Positions 7,484 through 15,791 of a stretch of 64,000 bases of DNA are shown here, piece after piece. The DNA is from Gp6-AA40 sp036802945 (GTDB lineage Bacteria > Acidobacteriota > Vicinamibacteria > Vicinamibacterales > UBA2999): NCBI GenBank assembly GCA_036802945.1, contig DAIRVG010000004.1:62001-126000 (forward strand), given 5' to 3'. A program made the translations under genes and the position numbers. Each line of letters starts with the position of its first letter. Position 1 is the stretch's first letter. The notes under the pieces were generated by a model. That model made no database searches. It was not told the DNA's origin and was given only the letters and a program-made list of their open reading frames with translations.

Positions 7484-9010
7484 ATGTTCCAGCGGATTCT
7501 GATCGCGAACCGCGGCGAGATCGCGGTCCGCGTGATTCGTGCCTGCCGCGAGCTGGGGATCGCGTCGGTCGCCGTCTACTCCGATGCCGACGCGCGCGCG
7601 CCGCACGTTCTGCTTGCCGATCGCGCGGTTCGGATAGGCCCTGCGCCGCCGGCTGAAAGCTATCTGTCGAGCGGCGCCATCCTGAAGGCGGCGCGTGACA
7701 CGGGCGCCGATGCGATTCATCCGGGCTACGGCTTCCTGTCCGAGAACGCCGGGTTTGCGTCTGCGTGTGCAGGAGCCGGCGTCGTATTCATAGGCCCCCC
7801 GGCGCGCGTCATCGAGCAGCTCGGTTCCAAGATCGCTGCGCGCCAGCTCGCTCAGAACGCGAGCGTACCCATCGTCCCGGGCGAAACGCCAGCGGACCAG
7901 TCGAACGAGGCTATTGCGGCCGCGGCGCGGAGGGTCGGTTTGCCGGTCCTCTTGAAACCATCGGCCGGGGGCGGCGGCATCGGCATGAAGGACGTGCGCG
8001 ACGAGCGCGCGCTGATACCTGCAATCGACCAGGCGCGCCGAGAGGCGACGTCGTCGTTCGGGGATGGCACACTCTACGTGGAACGGCTTGTCGAGCGCCC
8101 GCGGCACGTCGAAATCCAGGTGCTTGCGGATGACCACGGCAACGTCGTCCATCTCTTCGAGCGCGAATGTTCGATTCAACGCCGCCATCAGAAAGTCGTG
8201 GAGGAGACGCCCTCCACTGCGCTGACACCTGCGTTACGGCAGCGCATGGGAGATGCCGCAGTCGCGCTGGCTCGCGCCGCCGGCTACCGCAACGCCGGAA
8301 CCGTGGAGTTCCTGCTCGAGGGAAGTGGCGATGCGGCGTCGTTCTATTTCCTGGAAGTGAACACGCGGCTGCAGGTCGAGCATCCGGTGACCGAACAGGT
8401 CACGGGCGTCGACCTCGTGCACGCCCAGATTGCGGTCGCGGCAGGCAGCAGGCTGCCGTGGTCGCAGGGATCGCTGACGCAGCGCGGCCATGCCATCGAG
8501 GTGCGCGTGTACGCCGAAGACGCGGCAGCAAGCGATCTTCCGCAGGCAGGGCCTTTGCTGCTCTATCGCGAACCGTCCATGCCCGGAATTCGCGTCGATG
8601 CTGGCGTGGCCGAGGGCGGCGAGATCGGGATTCACTATGACCCGATGATCGCGAAGCTGATTGCCAGCGGGGAGACGCGCGATATCGCCCGCCGTCGAGC
8701 GGTCGAGGCGCTCCGCGACTACCCGATTCTCGGCATTCGGACAAACGTCTCATTCCTGATCGAGCTGCTCGAACATCCCCGCTTCATCGCCGGCGACATC
8801 GACATCCGGTTTCTCGATACCGAGGGCGCCGCGCTGCGGGCGCGTATCGGCGACACCACGACTCCACCGGAGGTCGTGGACGTTGCGGCCGCGGCCCGCC
8901 TTCGCCCGTCGAGCTTCGGCGCGCAGGCAGAGCCAGGCGCGGACGTGTCCGTCGATGCCCGGAGAGCGAAGGCGGATCCGTGGGCCACGCTGCGGGGCTT
9001 TCGTGGTTGA
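7484..9010 (+). CDS. Biotin carboxylase, probable methylcrotonyl-CoA carboxylase alpha subunit (BC part)
   Basis: A 508-residue ATP-dependent biotin carboxylase. The N-terminal domain opens with FQRILIANRGEIAVRVIRAC. The ATP-grasp domain has the glycine loop KPSAGGGGIGMK, ERECSIQRRHQKVVEE and the metal/biotin site FLEVNTRLQVEHPVTE. The C-terminal domain carries HAIEVRVYAED and YDPMIAKLI. MCC alpha subunits usually continue into a biotin-carrier domain in one chain of about 650 residues. Here the frame stops right after DPWATLRGFRG, a segment found in the middle of typical alpha subunits, and the carrier part follows in the +1 frame. This may be a true split or a frameshift. Confidence 0.92.
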   Translation: MFQRILIANRGEIAVRVIRACRELGIASVAVYSDADARAPHVLLADRAVRIGPAPPAESYLSSGAILKAARDTGADAIHPGYGFLSENAGFASACAGAGVVFIGPPARVIEQLGSKIAARQLAQNASVPIVPGETPADQSNEAIAAAARRVGLPVLLKPSAGGGGIGMKDVRDERALIPAIDQARREATSSFGDGTLYVERLVERPRHVEIQVLADDHGNVVHLFERECSIQRRHQKVVEETPSTALTPALRQRMGDAAVALARAAGYRNAGTVEFLLEGSGDAASFYFLEVNTRLQVEHPVTEQVTGVDLVHAQIAVAAGSRLPWSQGSLTQRGHAIEVRVYAEDAAASDLPQAGPLLLYREPSMPGIRVDAGVAEGGEIGIHYDPMIAKLIASGETRDIARRRAVEALRDYPILGIRTNVSFLIELLEHPRFIAGDIDIRFLDTEGAALRARIGDTTTPPEVVDVAAAARLRPSSFGAQAEPGADVSVDARRAKADPWATLRGFRG

Positions 9011-9386
9011 GGCAATCGGCAGCGGCCGCTACCGTATCGTGTCTGACGAGCGGAACGATCTTGCCTATGCCGTTTCAGATCGCGGCCGGACGTGGGTCTT
9101 CATCGCCGGACGAACATATGTCATCGAGAGCCAGGATCGCGACGGACGCGGGCGCCCCCACAAGACAGACGATCACCTGGCGCTTTCCGCGCCGATGCCG
9201 GCAACGGTGCTCGCGGTAAAGGTCGCGCCGGGCCAGGATGTCCAGACTGGCGACGTGCTGCTGATGCTCGAAGCGATGAAGATGGAGCTGCCAATCACGG
9301 CGCCGCGTGCTGGCCGGGTGAAATCGATCGGCTGCCGCGAAGGCGAGATCGTTCAGCCCGGAGTACCGCTCCTCGAGCTTGAATGA
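9003..9386 (+). CDS. Biotin carboxyl carrier protein / C-terminal part of MCC alpha subunit
   Basis: A 127-residue ORF starting at GTG 9003, inside the last codons of the biotin carboxylase gene (8-base overlap, +1 frame). The C-terminal half is a biotinyl domain with the biotinylation motif EAMKM, flanked by PMPATVLAVKVAPGQ and GEIVQPGVPLLELE. The N-terminal half resembles the linker/BT region of fused acyl-CoA carboxylase alpha subunits. It either works as a separate carrier subunit or is the second half of a single gene broken by an indel near 8993-9005, where a GGGG run occurs. No convincing ribosome-binding site precedes the GTG. Confidence 0.82.
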   Translation: MVEAIGSGRYRIVSDERNDLAYAVSDRGRTWVFIAGRTYVIESQDRDGRGRPHKTDDHLALSAPMPATVLAVKVAPGQDVQTGDVLLMLEAMKMELPITAPRAGRVKSIGCREGEIVQPGVPLLELE

Positions 9387-9447
9387 GCACACGTCAGCCC
9401 GGGTTCAGGTACGGCCCGCTACAATGTTTGGAGAGTCCTGCACAACG

Positions 9448-9702
9448 ATGATGGAACACGATCTCGCGGTCCTGCTGACGGAACTCATCGAGAAAGTCGG
9501 GCTGCTGCGCCGCGATCTGAAGCAAAAGGGCGATCTCGAGAAATACGAGGCGCGCCTCGCGCGGATCGACCAGAAGTTTTCGGCGCTGGCGGAGAGGATC
9601 TCCGAGACCGACCCCGATTTCGCCAAGGCGCTTCGCACGGCGTGGCAGATGCCCGCGCGCAGTCTGGCGTTCCGCAACGCGGACCACGTGAAAAAACCGT
9701 AG
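9448..9702 (+). CDS. Small helical protein of unknown function
   Basis: An 84-residue acidic/basic helical protein rich in Leu, Glu, Lys and Arg (LLTELIEKVGLLRRDLKQKGDLEKYEARL), likely a coiled coil, with no signal peptide. The frame is open from 9379, but the ATG at 9448 is preferred because GGAGAG lies upstream. It follows the biotin-carrier ORF and may be co-transcribed with it. The family is not recognised. Confidence 0.55.
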   Translation: MMEHDLAVLLTELIEKVGLLRRDLKQKGDLEKYEARLARIDQKFSALAERISETDPDFAKALRTAWQMPARSLAFRNADHVKKP

Positions 9703-9711
9703 CCAAGCTTG

Positions 9712-9742
9712 TTTCGTGTCCTCCGAGTGCTTCGTGGTTCAA
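9712..9742. repeat. Half-element of the CACGAAG repeat family
   Basis: TTTCGTGTCCTCCGAGTGCTTCGTGGTT matches the right arm of the 9-nt-period repeats elsewhere in the window (6579-6668, 60214-60295). The left arm is absent here. It lies just 3' of the small helical protein gene. Confidence 0.6.
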
Positions 9743-9760
9743 ATGTGGACTTGGGTCTTG

Positions 9761-9802
9761 GGATTTGGGATTTGGGATTTGGGATTTGGGATTTGGGATT
9801 TT
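9761..9802. repeat. Six tandem GGATTTG heptamers abutting a stop codon
   Basis: Five exact GGATTTG units plus a sixth with one change occupy 42 bases between two convergent genes. The array touches the TAG stop codon of the PHP gene directly. No complementary arm is present, unlike most other copies. Confidence 0.9.
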
Positions 9803-10882
9803 CTACCGATCCCAAGCTCCGCGAGCCCAGTCCAGAAACTTCTTCACTGTCCAGTAATTGACGATCTTCGCCTGCGGAATGCCGGCGAGGCGCGCGTGAG
9901 CGATCGCGATGTCGGCGAAGTCGAGCTCCGCGTGCGAGTGCGCATCACTGTCGAGCGCGAAGATGCACCGCTGCTCGAGCGCCTGCGCCGCCAGCTCGTA
10001 AGGGACATCCTGCCGCGCCCATGACCCGTCGATCTCGATGGCTACCTGCCGCCGTGCGGCCACCTCGAACACCTTCCTCCAGTCGGCGACGATCCCCAGG
10101 CGCACGTTGAAGACACGGCCTTGCGGATGACCGAGAATCGATACGCCCGGCTGCGAGACGGCCGCCACCATCCGTTCGGTCTGGTCGATCGACTTGCGAA
10201 GCGCGGAGTGCGGAGATGCCACCACGAACTCGAACTGGCGCAGCTCGTGGGGCTCCATGTCGATCGTCCCATCGTCGCGGATATTGCCTTCGATCCCCTT
10301 GAACATGCGGAAGCGCCCGTCGTACCGTGCGTTCAGCGTGTCGATCTCCGCATGCTGCTCGACGACCCGCTCCATCGTCATTCCACGGGCGATAGAGAGG
10401 CCGTAGGAGTGATCCGTCACCCCGGCGCAGGTCCATCCGCGTTCGAGGCAGGCGTCGATGATCGACTCGAGCGTCTCACCACCGTCACTCCAGATCGAGT
10501 GCATCTGAAAGTCGCCGCGATACTTCTCACGCGAAGGCGTGCCCTTGCGAGACAGGATCTCGCGGACCGCGGCCCGGCTGAGAAACTGGCGGCGGAAACT
10601 GTGCAGCCGGGCCACTTCCTCCTCCTTGCCCGAGTCGCGCACGGCCCGCTCGACCAAGGCGGAGGCGCCGTCGTGGATGACCTCGCGAGCGATCCGGTCC
10701 GTTGTCGGGCCGATCCCGGAAATCGTCTTGAACGTGTTGGCCGTCACAAGCGGCGTGATGTCGCGATCGATGCGGAGCACTGCCTTCGCCGCGCGCTTGT
10801 ACCCCCATGCGCGCTGGCCGTCGCCCGCGATCGCCGCCATGTCGTACAACGCACTCGCCAGCTCGAGGTTGACGTCACGCAT
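9803..10882 (-). CDS. PolX-like helix-hairpin-helix + PHP domain protein lacking the polymerase core
   Basis: A 359-residue protein. Residues about 1-80 resemble the N-terminal 8-kDa/HhH region of family X DNA polymerases (ISGIGPTTDRIAREVI). From about 120 a PHP metal-dependent phosphoesterase domain follows, with DFQMHSIWSDGG, GVTDHSYG, KGIEGNI, SPHSA, ILGHPQGR and a final ALDSDAHS. Bacterial PolX is about 570 residues with a Pol-beta fingers/palm between these domains; that part is missing. It may therefore act only as a phosphoesterase or 3'-5' exonuclease in DNA repair, but the substrate is not known. Convergent with the upstream plus-strand genes and divergent from osmC. Confidence 0.8.
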   Translation of the reverse strand: MRDVNLELASALYDMAAIAGDGQRAWGYKRAAKAVLRIDRDITPLVTANTFKTISGIGPTTDRIAREVIHDGASALVERAVRDSGKEEEVARLHSFRRQFLSRAAVREILSRKGTPSREKYRGDFQMHSIWSDGGETLESIIDACLERGWTCAGVTDHSYGLSIARGMTMERVVEQHAEIDTLNARYDGRFRMFKGIEGNIRDDGTIDMEPHELRQFEFVVASPHSALRKSIDQTERMVAAVSQPGVSILGHPQGRVFNVRLGIVADWRKVFEVAARRQVAIEIDGSWARQDVPYELAAQALEQRCIFALDSDAHSHAELDFADIAIAHARLAGIPQAKIVNYWTVKKFLDWARGAWDR

Positions 10883-10896
10883 CGTTGGGTTGAATT

Positions 10897-10924
10897 AACC
10901 ACGAAGACCCGAAGTGCACGAAGG
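10897..10924. repeat. Partial CACGAAG-type repeat
   Basis: AACCACGAAGACCCGAAGTGCACGAAGG, the left arm of the 9-nt-period family, lies in the divergent spacer between the PHP and OsmC genes. No full complementary arm is seen. Confidence 0.65.
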
Positions 10925-10983
10925 AAATTAGGTTTTTCGATATACGATCTGTCGGTTCGCATCTCTTCGAATGGAGCTGACTG

Positions 10984-11427
10984 ATGGCATCTTTTGCGAG
11001 GCACGTCGACGTGGAATGGAACGGCACGCTCATGGAGGGCAACGGGACGGCAAAGGCTGGCACGGGCGCGTTTACGCTTCCGGTCACCTTTCCGAGCCGA
11101 ATCAATGAGACGGGAGACGGCAAGACAACGCCAGAGGAGCTGCTCGCTGGAGCCCACGCGATCTGCTACGCAATGGTGCTGACCAACACGATCGGCAAGC
11201 AGGGCGGTAAGGCGCGGCGCGTGCGCGTCACGGCGACGGTGACCGCCGACAAGGGTGACGCGGGCATCAAGGTGGTCTCGTCGAACCTGAAAGCCGTGGT
11301 CGAAGGGCTGGAGGGGATCGATCCCAAGGGCCTGAGCGAGCTCGCGACGAATGCCGAGAAGGGCTGCCCGATCTCGAACGCGATCCGCGGCGCCGTTGCG
11401 ATTTCAGTCAACGCGTCAGCTGCCTGA
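10984..11427 (+). CDS. osmC: OsmC/Ohr-family peroxiredoxin
   Basis: A 147-residue thiol peroxidase that reduces organic hydroperoxides. The two conserved redox cysteines are visible: one in TPEELLAGAHAICYAM and one in EKGCPISNAI. Length and motifs fit the OsmC subgroup rather than Ohr. The ATG at 10984 follows GGAG at good spacing. The M13 peptidase gene starts seven bases after the stop. It is expected to be cytoplasmic and stress-related. Confidence 0.93.
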   Translation: MASFARHVDVEWNGTLMEGNGTAKAGTGAFTLPVTFPSRINETGDGKTTPEELLAGAHAICYAMVLTNTIGKQGGKARRVRVTATVTADKGDAGIKVVSSNLKAVVEGLEGIDPKGLSELATNAEKGCPISNAIRGAVAISVNASAA

Positions 11428-11434
11428 TCGTTGT

Positions 11435-13516
11435 ATGCCCAGGGCCTCGATTGCGCTGCTCGTCGCTCTGCTGCTCGCCGGCGGCGCGGCAGCGCAATCA
11501 CCCGACGGCCGGCAGGTCCCACGAGACCCGCCCTACCCCGATGGATTCAGCGTCGAGTATCTCAATCGCAGCGTCGATGCCTGCACGGACTTCTACCAGT
11601 TCGCTTGCGGGAACTGGCTGACAACCCATCCGCTTCCTTCAGATCGATCGCGTTACGGCCGGATTAACGAGCTCGCCGATCGCAACGCGCGAATCGTCCG
11701 GACAATCCTGGAAAATGCCGCCGCGATGACATCCGTGCGCACGGCGAGCGAACAGAAGATTGGTGACGCGTACGCGGCGTGCATGGATCAAAGCGCCATC
11801 GACGCCAAGGGAGCGCAACCGGTGCTTCCCATGTTGCGCGACATCGACGGCGTCAACAACCGCGCCGATCTGATCCGCCTGGCGGCGCGATTTACCCACG
11901 ACGGCTTCCCGTCCTTCCTCACGATCGGCGCCGCACCGGACGCCCATGACTCGAGCAGGTTCATCGCCACGATCGCCCAAGGGACGCTCGGTCTGCCGGA
12001 CCGCGATCTCTACCTCAGGGATGACGAGCGATCCACGACGCTTCGGAAGGAATACGCGGCGCACGTGAAGAAGATGTTCGAGCTGCTCGCCGGTACCGGA
12101 GGGCGGGTCGTTTCGGACCCGTCAGACAGGGTAGCCGCGGCGGTGATCGACGTCGAGACGGCGATCGCCCGGGCAACGCTCGACCGTGTGGCTTTCCGTG
12201 ATCCGCGCCGACGCGACAATCCGACGACGCTCGCGCAACTCGCGCAGCTCGCACCCAGTATCGACTTCCCGCTGTTCTTCCGCGGGACCGGCGCGCCGCC
12301 ATTTTCCCGGCTGAACCTGCTGAACCCGCAGTACGTGCGCGACATCAACGCCGCACTTGACACGCTGCCGCTGGCCTCGTGGAAAACCTACATGAAGTGG
12401 CGCGCCCTCGATGCGCTCGCCCCATTCATGGCATCACGCTTCGACCAGGAGCAGTTCAACTTCAAGGGCACTGTGCTGAGCGGCCAGAAGGACATGCGGC
12501 CCCGGTGGATGCGGTGCAACGACGCTGTGGCGGGACAGCCCGGCGCTGATTCGCTCGGCGAGATCGTCGGCCAGATTTTCATGCAACAGCGGTTCGGCCC
12601 CGACGCAAAAACGCGCATGAACGAGCTCATTGCCGCGCTGCAACGCTCTCTTCGAAGCACGCTCAGCGACCTCGACTGGATGAGCGCCGAGACGCGCGCA
12701 CAGGCGCTGGCCAAGCTGGAGGCGCTGAACCGGAAGATTGGCGGGCCCGACGCGTGGCGCGACTTCAGCCGCGTGACGATCAAGCGCGACGATTACGCCG
12801 GCAATCTCGTGCGCATCGCGACCAACGAGACACAGCGGCAGCTCCAGTGGATCGGACAGCCTGTCAATCGCAGCCTCTGGCTGATGACGCCGCAGACCGT
12901 GAACGCGTACTACTCGTCACAGCTGAATGAGATCGTGTTTCCCGCCGGCATCCTCCAGCCGCCGTTCTTCGAGGCAAGCAAGGACGATGCGGTGAACTTT
13001 GGCGGCGCCGGGGCTGTGATCGGCCACGAGCTCTCTCACGGGTTCGACGACAGCGGTCGGCGCTTCGATGCGAAGGGCAACCTGACGGACTGGTGGACCC
13101 CCCCGGACGACGCGGCGTTCCGCGAGCGTGTGTCGTGCGTGGCGTCGCAGTACGGCGGGTACTCATCGATTCCTGGCGCGACGCTCAATGGCAATCTGAC
13201 GCTCGGCGAAAACGTCGCGGACAACGCAGGTGTGCGTATCGCCTACTACGCGCTGATGGACGTGCTTGCGGCCAGGGGGCCGCAACCGGCGATCGATGGG
13301 TTCACGCCGGACCAGCGCTTCTTCATCGCGTGGGCGCAGGTCTGGTGCGAGAACGCGACCGATCAGGATTTCCGGCGGCGTGCGCAGGAAGATGTCCACG
13401 CACCCGGGCGCTGGCGCGCCAACGGCGTGCTTCAGAACTCTGATGAATTCCGGAAGGCGTTCGGGTGCCGCGCGGGAACGCCAATGGCGCCGGTTAACGT
13501 GTGCCGGGTGTGGTAG
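11435..13516 (+). CDS. Secreted M13-family metallopeptidase (neprilysin/PepO-like)
   Basis: A 693-residue zinc endopeptidase with an N-terminal signal peptide (ALLVALLLAGGAAAQ). The M13 N-terminal signature DACTDFYQFACGNW is present, the zinc-binding HExxH is HELSH (in VIGHELSHGFDDSGRRFD), the third ligand lies in ENVADNAGV, and the end CRVW is the usual M13 C-terminal tryptophan. The ATG at 11435 is chosen because the signal peptide follows it; the longer frame overlaps osmC. It probably works in the periplasm or outside the cell. Its 3' end overlaps the convergent SGNH hydrolase gene by 23 bases. Confidence 0.95.
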   Translation: MPRASIALLVALLLAGGAAAQSPDGRQVPRDPPYPDGFSVEYLNRSVDACTDFYQFACGNWLTTHPLPSDRSRYGRINELADRNARIVRTILENAAAMTSVRTASEQKIGDAYAACMDQSAIDAKGAQPVLPMLRDIDGVNNRADLIRLAARFTHDGFPSFLTIGAAPDAHDSSRFIATIAQGTLGLPDRDLYLRDDERSTTLRKEYAAHVKKMFELLAGTGGRVVSDPSDRVAAAVIDVETAIARATLDRVAFRDPRRRDNPTTLAQLAQLAPSIDFPLFFRGTGAPPFSRLNLLNPQYVRDINAALDTLPLASWKTYMKWRALDALAPFMASRFDQEQFNFKGTVLSGQKDMRPRWMRCNDAVAGQPGADSLGEIVGQIFMQQRFGPDAKTRMNELIAALQRSLRSTLSDLDWMSAETRAQALAKLEALNRKIGGPDAWRDFSRVTIKRDDYAGNLVRIATNETQRQLQWIGQPVNRSLWLMTPQTVNAYYSSQLNEIVFPAGILQPPFFEASKDDAVNFGGAGAVIGHELSHGFDDSGRRFDAKGNLTDWWTPPDDAAFRERVSCVASQYGGYSSIPGATLNGNLTLGENVADNAGVRIAYYALMDVLAARGPQPAIDGFTPDQRFFIAWAQVWCENATDQDFRRRAQEDVHAPGRWRANGVLQNSDEFRKAFGCRAGTPMAPVNVCRVW

Positions 13517-14144
13517 CCGCAGCGAGCCGGCGGGCCATCGGCTGAACGTATTCCCAGATCCTCTCCGCGATGACGCGGGCGCCGGCCGCATTCGGATGCA
13601 CGCCGTCATCTGAAATCAGGTCGCGATTCCCGAGGACGCCGTTCATCACGAACGGCACGAGCGGTACGCGGTACTGCGCCGCCAGCTCGTCGTACATCCG
13701 GTGGAAGTCGATCGTGTATTGCCACCCCTGCAGCGGCAGCGCTTCCATCGCGCAGAGCAGGACCTGGATATCCTGCGCCTGCGCGGCCTCGATCATCATC
13801 GCCAGGTTCGCCTTCACTTGCGGCACCGGCACGCCGCGCAGCCCGTCATTCACGCCGAGCTCGAGGATCAGGATCTGCGGCCGCTCTTCCAGCGCCGAAT
13901 TGAGACGTCGAAGTGCACGCGCCGTGGTGTCGCCCGAGACACCTTTGTTGACGACGGTGACCGGCAATCCGGCGGACTTCAGCTTTTCCTGAAGGATCGA
14001 GGGATAGGCATCCATGCGCACCAGGCGATGGCCGGAGGTGAGGCTGTCGCCGAACGCCACGATCTTCAGCGACGCCGACGATTTCCCTGCCGCCCCGACC
14101 GGCAGCGCGGCGATCAGTGTGAGCAGAAGAACTGCTAGTACCAT
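13494..14144 (-). CDS. Secreted SGNH/GDSL hydrolase (TesA/arylesterase-like)
   Basis: A 216-residue esterase with a signal peptide (VLLLTLIAALPVGAAG). The SGNH blocks are in order: GDSLTSG with the nucleophile Ser, KGVSGDTTA, LGVNDGLRG with the Asn, and DGVHPNAAG with the catalytic Asp and His. This matches the TesA-type lysophospholipase/acyl-CoA thioesterase I family. The likely place of action is the periplasm. Its end overlaps the M13 peptidase gene by 23 bases on the opposite strand. Confidence 0.92.
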   Translation of the reverse strand: MVLAVLLLTLIAALPVGAAGKSSASLKIVAFGDSLTSGHRLVRMDAYPSILQEKLKSAGLPVTVVNKGVSGDTTARALRRLNSALEERPQILILELGVNDGLRGVPVPQVKANLAMMIEAAQAQDIQVLLCAMEALPLQGWQYTIDFHRMYDELAAQYRVPLVPFVMNGVLGNRDLISDDGVHPNAAGARVIAERIWEYVQPMARRLAAATTPGTR

Positions 14145-14167
14145 GGCTGCTTATTCAGTGTAACAGG

Positions 14168-14644
14168 TCAGCCCTTGGGTCCCTCGACGTGGAGCGTCAA
14201 GTACCGCTCGTACCCCATCTCCTTGATCTGATGGACCTGCGCCTCGAGCCAGTCCACGTGCTCTTCCTCATCCTTGAGGAGCAGCGAGAACAACTCGCGT
14301 GACGCATCGTCGCCTGCCTCGCGCGATACCTGAATGGCTTTGTTGTACATACCGACGGCATTGATCTCGAGCGCCAGGTCGGCCTCGAGCTGGTCCTTCA
14401 CGTTCCCACCGATGTTGAGGTCGAGATACTCCATCTTCGGAATCGCGTCGAGGAACAGGATCCGCTCGAGCAGCTTCTCGGCGTGCTTCATCTCGTCGAT
14501 CGACTGTTTCTTGATGTAATCGCCAAGCCCGTGATACCCCCAGTTGTGACACATCTCCGCATGCAGGAAGTACTGGTTGATTGCCGTCAGCTCCTCGCGC
14601 AGGGCCTCATTCAGGTGCGCGATCACCTTGTCGTTGCCACGCAT
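14168..14644 (-). CDS. bfr: Bacterioferritin
   Basis: A 158-residue heme-containing ferritin that stores iron and has ferroxidase activity. The di-iron ligands are visible: Glu18, Glu51, His54, Glu93, Glu126 and His129. Met52, the axial heme ligand of bacterioferritins, is conserved in DEMKHAE. The ATG at 14644 follows AGGAG at good spacing. It is divergent from the aldo/keto reductase gene; the spacer holds an inverted heptamer repeat. Confidence 0.96.
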   Translation of the reverse strand: MRGNDKVIAHLNEALREELTAINQYFLHAEMCHNWGYHGLGDYIKKQSIDEMKHAEKLLERILFLDAIPKMEYLDLNIGGNVKDQLEADLALEINAVGMYNKAIQVSREAGDDASRELFSLLLKDEEEHVDWLEAQVHQIKEMGYERYLTLHVEGPKG

Positions 14645-14677
14645 TCGTCTTCTCCTCTTCGCAGTCCGATCGTCTTC

Positions 14678-14741
14678 AGTCTACAGTCTACCGACTACCG
14701 TTCTAGCCACGACGGTGGTCGGTAGTCGTAGTCGGTATTCG
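14678..14741. repeat. Heptamer inverted repeat (AGTCTAC / GGTAGTC units)
   Basis: Left arm: AGTCTAC AGTCTAC CGACTAC. Right arm (14714-14741): GGTGGTC GGTAGTC GTAGTC GGTATTC. The arms are partly complementary (CGACTACCG against CGGTAGTCG). It lies in the spacer between divergent bfr and the aldo/keto reductase gene, so it may overlap promoters. Confidence 0.7.
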
Positions 14742-14803
14742 AAAGATCATATGTCGGACCGGCGGTTGCATCCGCCGGCAGGTCACGTCCCGGAGGAGCT
14801 TGA

Positions 14804-15730
14804 ATGGAGATCCCTCGTCGTCCCCTTGCAACATCTGGAGTGCTCGTATCCGCGCTCGGATTGGGCGGCTATCACCTCGCGCTGGCGAAATCGGAGCGCG
14901 AAGCGATCCGCATCGTCCATGCGGCGATCGACGCCGGTGTCACGTTCATGGACAACGCGTGGGAATATCACGATGGACAATCGGAACAGATCATGGGGAA
15001 GGCGCTGATGGATCGCCGCGAGCAGGTGTTCCTGATGACCAAGCTCTGCACTCATGGCCGCGACAAGCGCGAGGCGATGCGGCAACTGGAACAATCGCTT
15101 CGGCGCCTCAAGACCGACTACCTCGACCTCTGGCAGATCCACGAGTGCGTCTACCACAACGACCCGGAGCGTCATTTCATGCGCGGCGGGGCCGTCGACG
15201 CGCTCGTCGAGGCGAAGCGTCAGGGCAAAGTGCGCTTCGTCGGATTCACCGGGCACAAGGATCCGTCGATCCACCACGCGATGCTGGCGCAGCAGTTCCC
15301 TTTCGACACGTGCCAGCTTCCGCTGAACTGCTTCGACAGCTCGTTCGAGACGCGATCGTTCGAGCGCCAGGTGCTGCCGGAGCTGCTTCGCCTCGGCATC
15401 GCGCCCATCGGGATGAAGAGTCTTGGCGGTGATGGCCGGCAAGTGACGCAGAAGGTGATCACGGCCGAGGAGGGCCTGCGCTACGCGATGAGCCTGCCGG
15501 TCATGACGACGGTGAGCGGGATCGATTCAATGCGTGTCCTGAAGCAGAACCTCAAGGTGGCGGCGGGGTTCAAGCGCATGTCGCCGCGGCAGATGGAGGC
15601 GCTCCGCGTGCGGGTTCGCGAGGAGGCCGACGACGGCCGCTTCGAGTTGTACAAGACCACGGCGAAGCACGAGGGCCCTGTCGGGCGCAAGCAGCACGGC
15701 TTCCCGGACGATGACGACCTGTGCGCTTGA
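14804..15730 (+). CDS. Aldo/keto reductase
   Basis: A 308-residue NADPH-dependent oxidoreductase with a TIM-barrel AKR pattern. The catalytic tetrad is visible as Asp and Tyr in MDNAWEYHDGQSE, Lys in LMTKLCTHGRD and His in LWQIHECVYHND. No signal peptide is present, so it is cytoplasmic. The ATG at 14804 follows GGAGGAG. The C-terminal region is charged and ends in DDDDLCA. The physiological substrate cannot be deduced; the neighbours (bfr and a RibD-like reductase) give no pathway. Confidence 0.92.
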   Translation: MEIPRRPLATSGVLVSALGLGGYHLALAKSEREAIRIVHAAIDAGVTFMDNAWEYHDGQSEQIMGKALMDRREQVFLMTKLCTHGRDKREAMRQLEQSLRRLKTDYLDLWQIHECVYHNDPERHFMRGGAVDALVEAKRQGKVRFVGFTGHKDPSIHHAMLAQQFPFDTCQLPLNCFDSSFETRSFERQVLPELLRLGIAPIGMKSLGGDGRQVTQKVITAEEGLRYAMSLPVMTTVSGIDSMRVLKQNLKVAAGFKRMSPRQMEALRVRVREEADDGRFELYKTTAKHEGPVGRKQHGFPDDDDLCA

Positions 15731-15735
15731 GACGG

Positions 15736-15788
15736 GCCACGGAGGAACGCAGACACGGAGGGTATTAGATTCCGTGTCTCCGTGGCTG
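15736..15788. repeat. CACGGAG-type inverted repeat between convergent genes
   Basis: CCACGGAGG AACGCAGA CACGGAGG on the left faces CCGTGTCTCCGTGG on the right, forming a hairpin with a short AT-rich loop. It resembles the 9-nt CACGAAG family. It fills the 61-base spacer between the convergent aldo/keto reductase and RibD-C-like genes. Confidence 0.75.
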
Positions 15789-15791
15789 GTG

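Noticed and set aside
13494..13516. 23-base overlap of convergent M13 and SGNH genes as a sign of a wrong stop
   Set aside because: Both C-termini match their families (M13 ends in CRVW), so the overlap is probably real and harmless.
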